DNA of 31,868 nucleotides from Desulfatitalea sp. UBA4791 (GTDB taxonomy: Bacteria; Desulfobacterota; Desulfobacteria; Desulfobacterales; Desulfosarcinaceae), in contig DHGT01000077.1 in NCBI GenBank assembly GCA_002402905.1, forward strand, positions 26,364-58,231, given 5' to 3'. The notes beneath the pieces are model-generated. The model was not told the DNA's origin. It saw only the letters and a program-made list of their open reading frames with translations, and made no database searches. The translations under genes were made by a program, and so were the position numbers. Shown here in pieces: positions 31,047 to 31,868 of this stretch. Position 1 is the first letter of the stretch. Each line of letters starts with the position of its first letter.

Positions 31047-31868
31047 ATGGAAAGCAAACGACAGACCCACCAATTCAAGACCGAAGTTCGTCAGGTTCTC
31101 AACCTCATCATCAATTCCCTCTATTCCAACAAGGAGATCTTTCTGCGGGAACTGATCTCCAACGCATCGGATGCCATCGACAAGCTGCGCTTCAAGTCCC
31201 AGACCGAGCCGGAACTGCTGGGCGACGACGCCGAATTCAAAATCAAGATCAAGACCGACGGCATCGCCCGGACCCTCGAGGTCAGCGACAACGGCATCGG
31301 CATGACCTTCGACGAAGTCATGGAAAACATCGGCACCATCGCCAAGAGCGGAACGGCCGGTTTCATGGAGATGCTCAAGCAGGCCCAGAGCGCCGAAATG
31401 CTTACCCCCGAGCTCATCGGCCAGTTCGGCGTCGGTTTTTACAGCGCCTTTATGGTGGCCGAAAAAATCACCCTGGTCACCCGCGCGGCCGGCGCGCCCA
31501 AGGATCAGGCCGTGCGCTGGGAGTCCAGCGGCGACGGCAGCTTCGATATCGAGGCCACCGAAAAGGATAGGCACGGCACCACCATCACCTTGCACCTCAA
31601 ACAGCAGGACAAGGATGAGCCCGATTTTACCGATCAGTGGCAGATCCGCAGGATCATCAAGCAGCACTCCGACTACGTGGCCTACCCCATCGTGATGGAC
31701 GTGGAAAAAGAGGTGCCCCTGCCCGACGAGGCGATCATCAAGGACAAGGACGGCAAGCCCATCGGCTCGACCACCCGGGATGTTGTGAAGGAGGAGACGC
31801 TCAACTCCATGAAGGCCATCTGGACGAAGAACAAGTCCGAGGTCGGGGAAGAAGAATACACCGAGTTC
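31047..31868 (+). CDS. htpG: Chaperone HtpG (Hsp90), 5' part
   Basis: The gene runs off the window; 274 codons are present. HtpG is the bacterial Hsp90, an ATP-driven dimeric chaperone. The N-terminal GHKL ATPase domain is complete: LIINSLYSNKEIFLRELISNASDA (shown by its NASDA end), DNGIGM, GTIAKSGT and GQFGVGFYSAFMVAEK, followed by the start of the middle domain (VAYPIVMDV). AGAGGAG lies five to eight bases before the ATG at 31047, which fixes the start. It is preceded by a sigma-32-like promoter. Fewer than half of the usual 620-650 residues are visible, so integrity beyond the edge is unknown. Confidence 0.96.
   Translation, partial: MESKRQTHQFKTEVRQVLNLIINSLYSNKEIFLRELISNASDAIDKLRFKSQTEPELLGDDAEFKIKIKTDGIARTLEVSDNGIGMTFDEVMENIGTIAKSGTAGFMEMLKQAQSAEMLTPELIGQFGVGFYSAFMVAEKITLVTRAAGAPKDQAVRWESSGDGSFDIEATEKDRHGTTITLHLKQQDKDEPDFTDQWQIRRIIKQHSDYVAYPIVMDVEKEVPLPDEAIIKDKDGKPIGSTTRDVVKEETLNSMKAIWTKNKSEVGEEEYTEF

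Noticed and set aside
1..31868. Mobile elements, CRISPR arrays, tRNA or rRNA genes
   Set aside because: No transposase or integrase motif, no regularly spaced repeat of CRISPR type and no cloverleaf-like sequence was found by reading; a dedicated RNA search could not be run.

Overview
The window looks like a chromosomal segment from an anaerobic, GC-rich, Gram-negative bacterium, most likely a Desulfobacterota (former Deltaproteobacteria) relative of Desulfosarcina-type sulfate reducers. That is inference. It rests on many sigma-54 activators and PAS/GAF/Cache sensors, a menaquinone-type MenG/UbiE, deltaproteobacterial-looking sensor domains and a strict-anaerobe style radical SAM enzyme. No tRNA, rRNA, CRISPR array, insertion sequence or prophage gene was seen.

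Layout: (1) 1-6.3 kb is housekeeping: dut and a YycJ/WalJ-like hydrolase (+); psd, a DoxX-like protein and ubiE/menG (-); dnaJ and queD (+); murB (-). Convergent genes overlap by a few bases at 1362-1369 and 5271-5274. (2) 6.4-11.5 kb holds a GGDEF gene broken by an apparent internal deletion with frameshift, a PAS histidine kinase, a radical SAM protein and an EamA transporter. (3) 11.5-13.9 kb (-) holds an M15 (MepK-like) peptidase, a second EamA transporter and pyrE; a heptamer repeat lies at the pyrE 3' end. (4) 14.1-19.5 kb (+) is a compact five-gene cell-division/envelope operon: ftsE, ftsX, an EnvC-like SH3b/coiled-coil/LytM protein with a degenerate active site, a Ctp protease and a YibQ-like divergent polysaccharide deacetylase.

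(5) 19.5-30.9 kb is the most interesting part. A GAF-PAS sigma-54 activator (-) sits between two sigma-54 promoters that I can read in the sequence. One (22725-22739, +) faces an unrecognised 191-aa gene translationally coupled to an NADP-type glutamate dehydrogenase gene. The other (20361-20376, -) faces two small uncharacterised genes. Downstream of gdhA, after a long hairpin, is an 862-aa protein joining a KaiC/RecA-like domain that lacks a Walker A motif to a PEP-synthase-type nucleotide-binding domain, with no phosphohistidine or PEP-binding domain. It is followed by a Cache-HAMP histidine kinase overlapping an NtrC-type response regulator. I propose this block as a sigma-54-controlled nitrogen/carbon signalling module that may be undescribed; the linkage is inference. 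(6) The window ends inside htpG, preceded by a heat-shock (sigma-32-like) promoter.

Start sites were moved from the longest open frame where a Shine-Dalgarno sequence, a 4-base overlap or family length argued for it, including GTG (gdhA) and TTG (Cache histidine kinase) starts.
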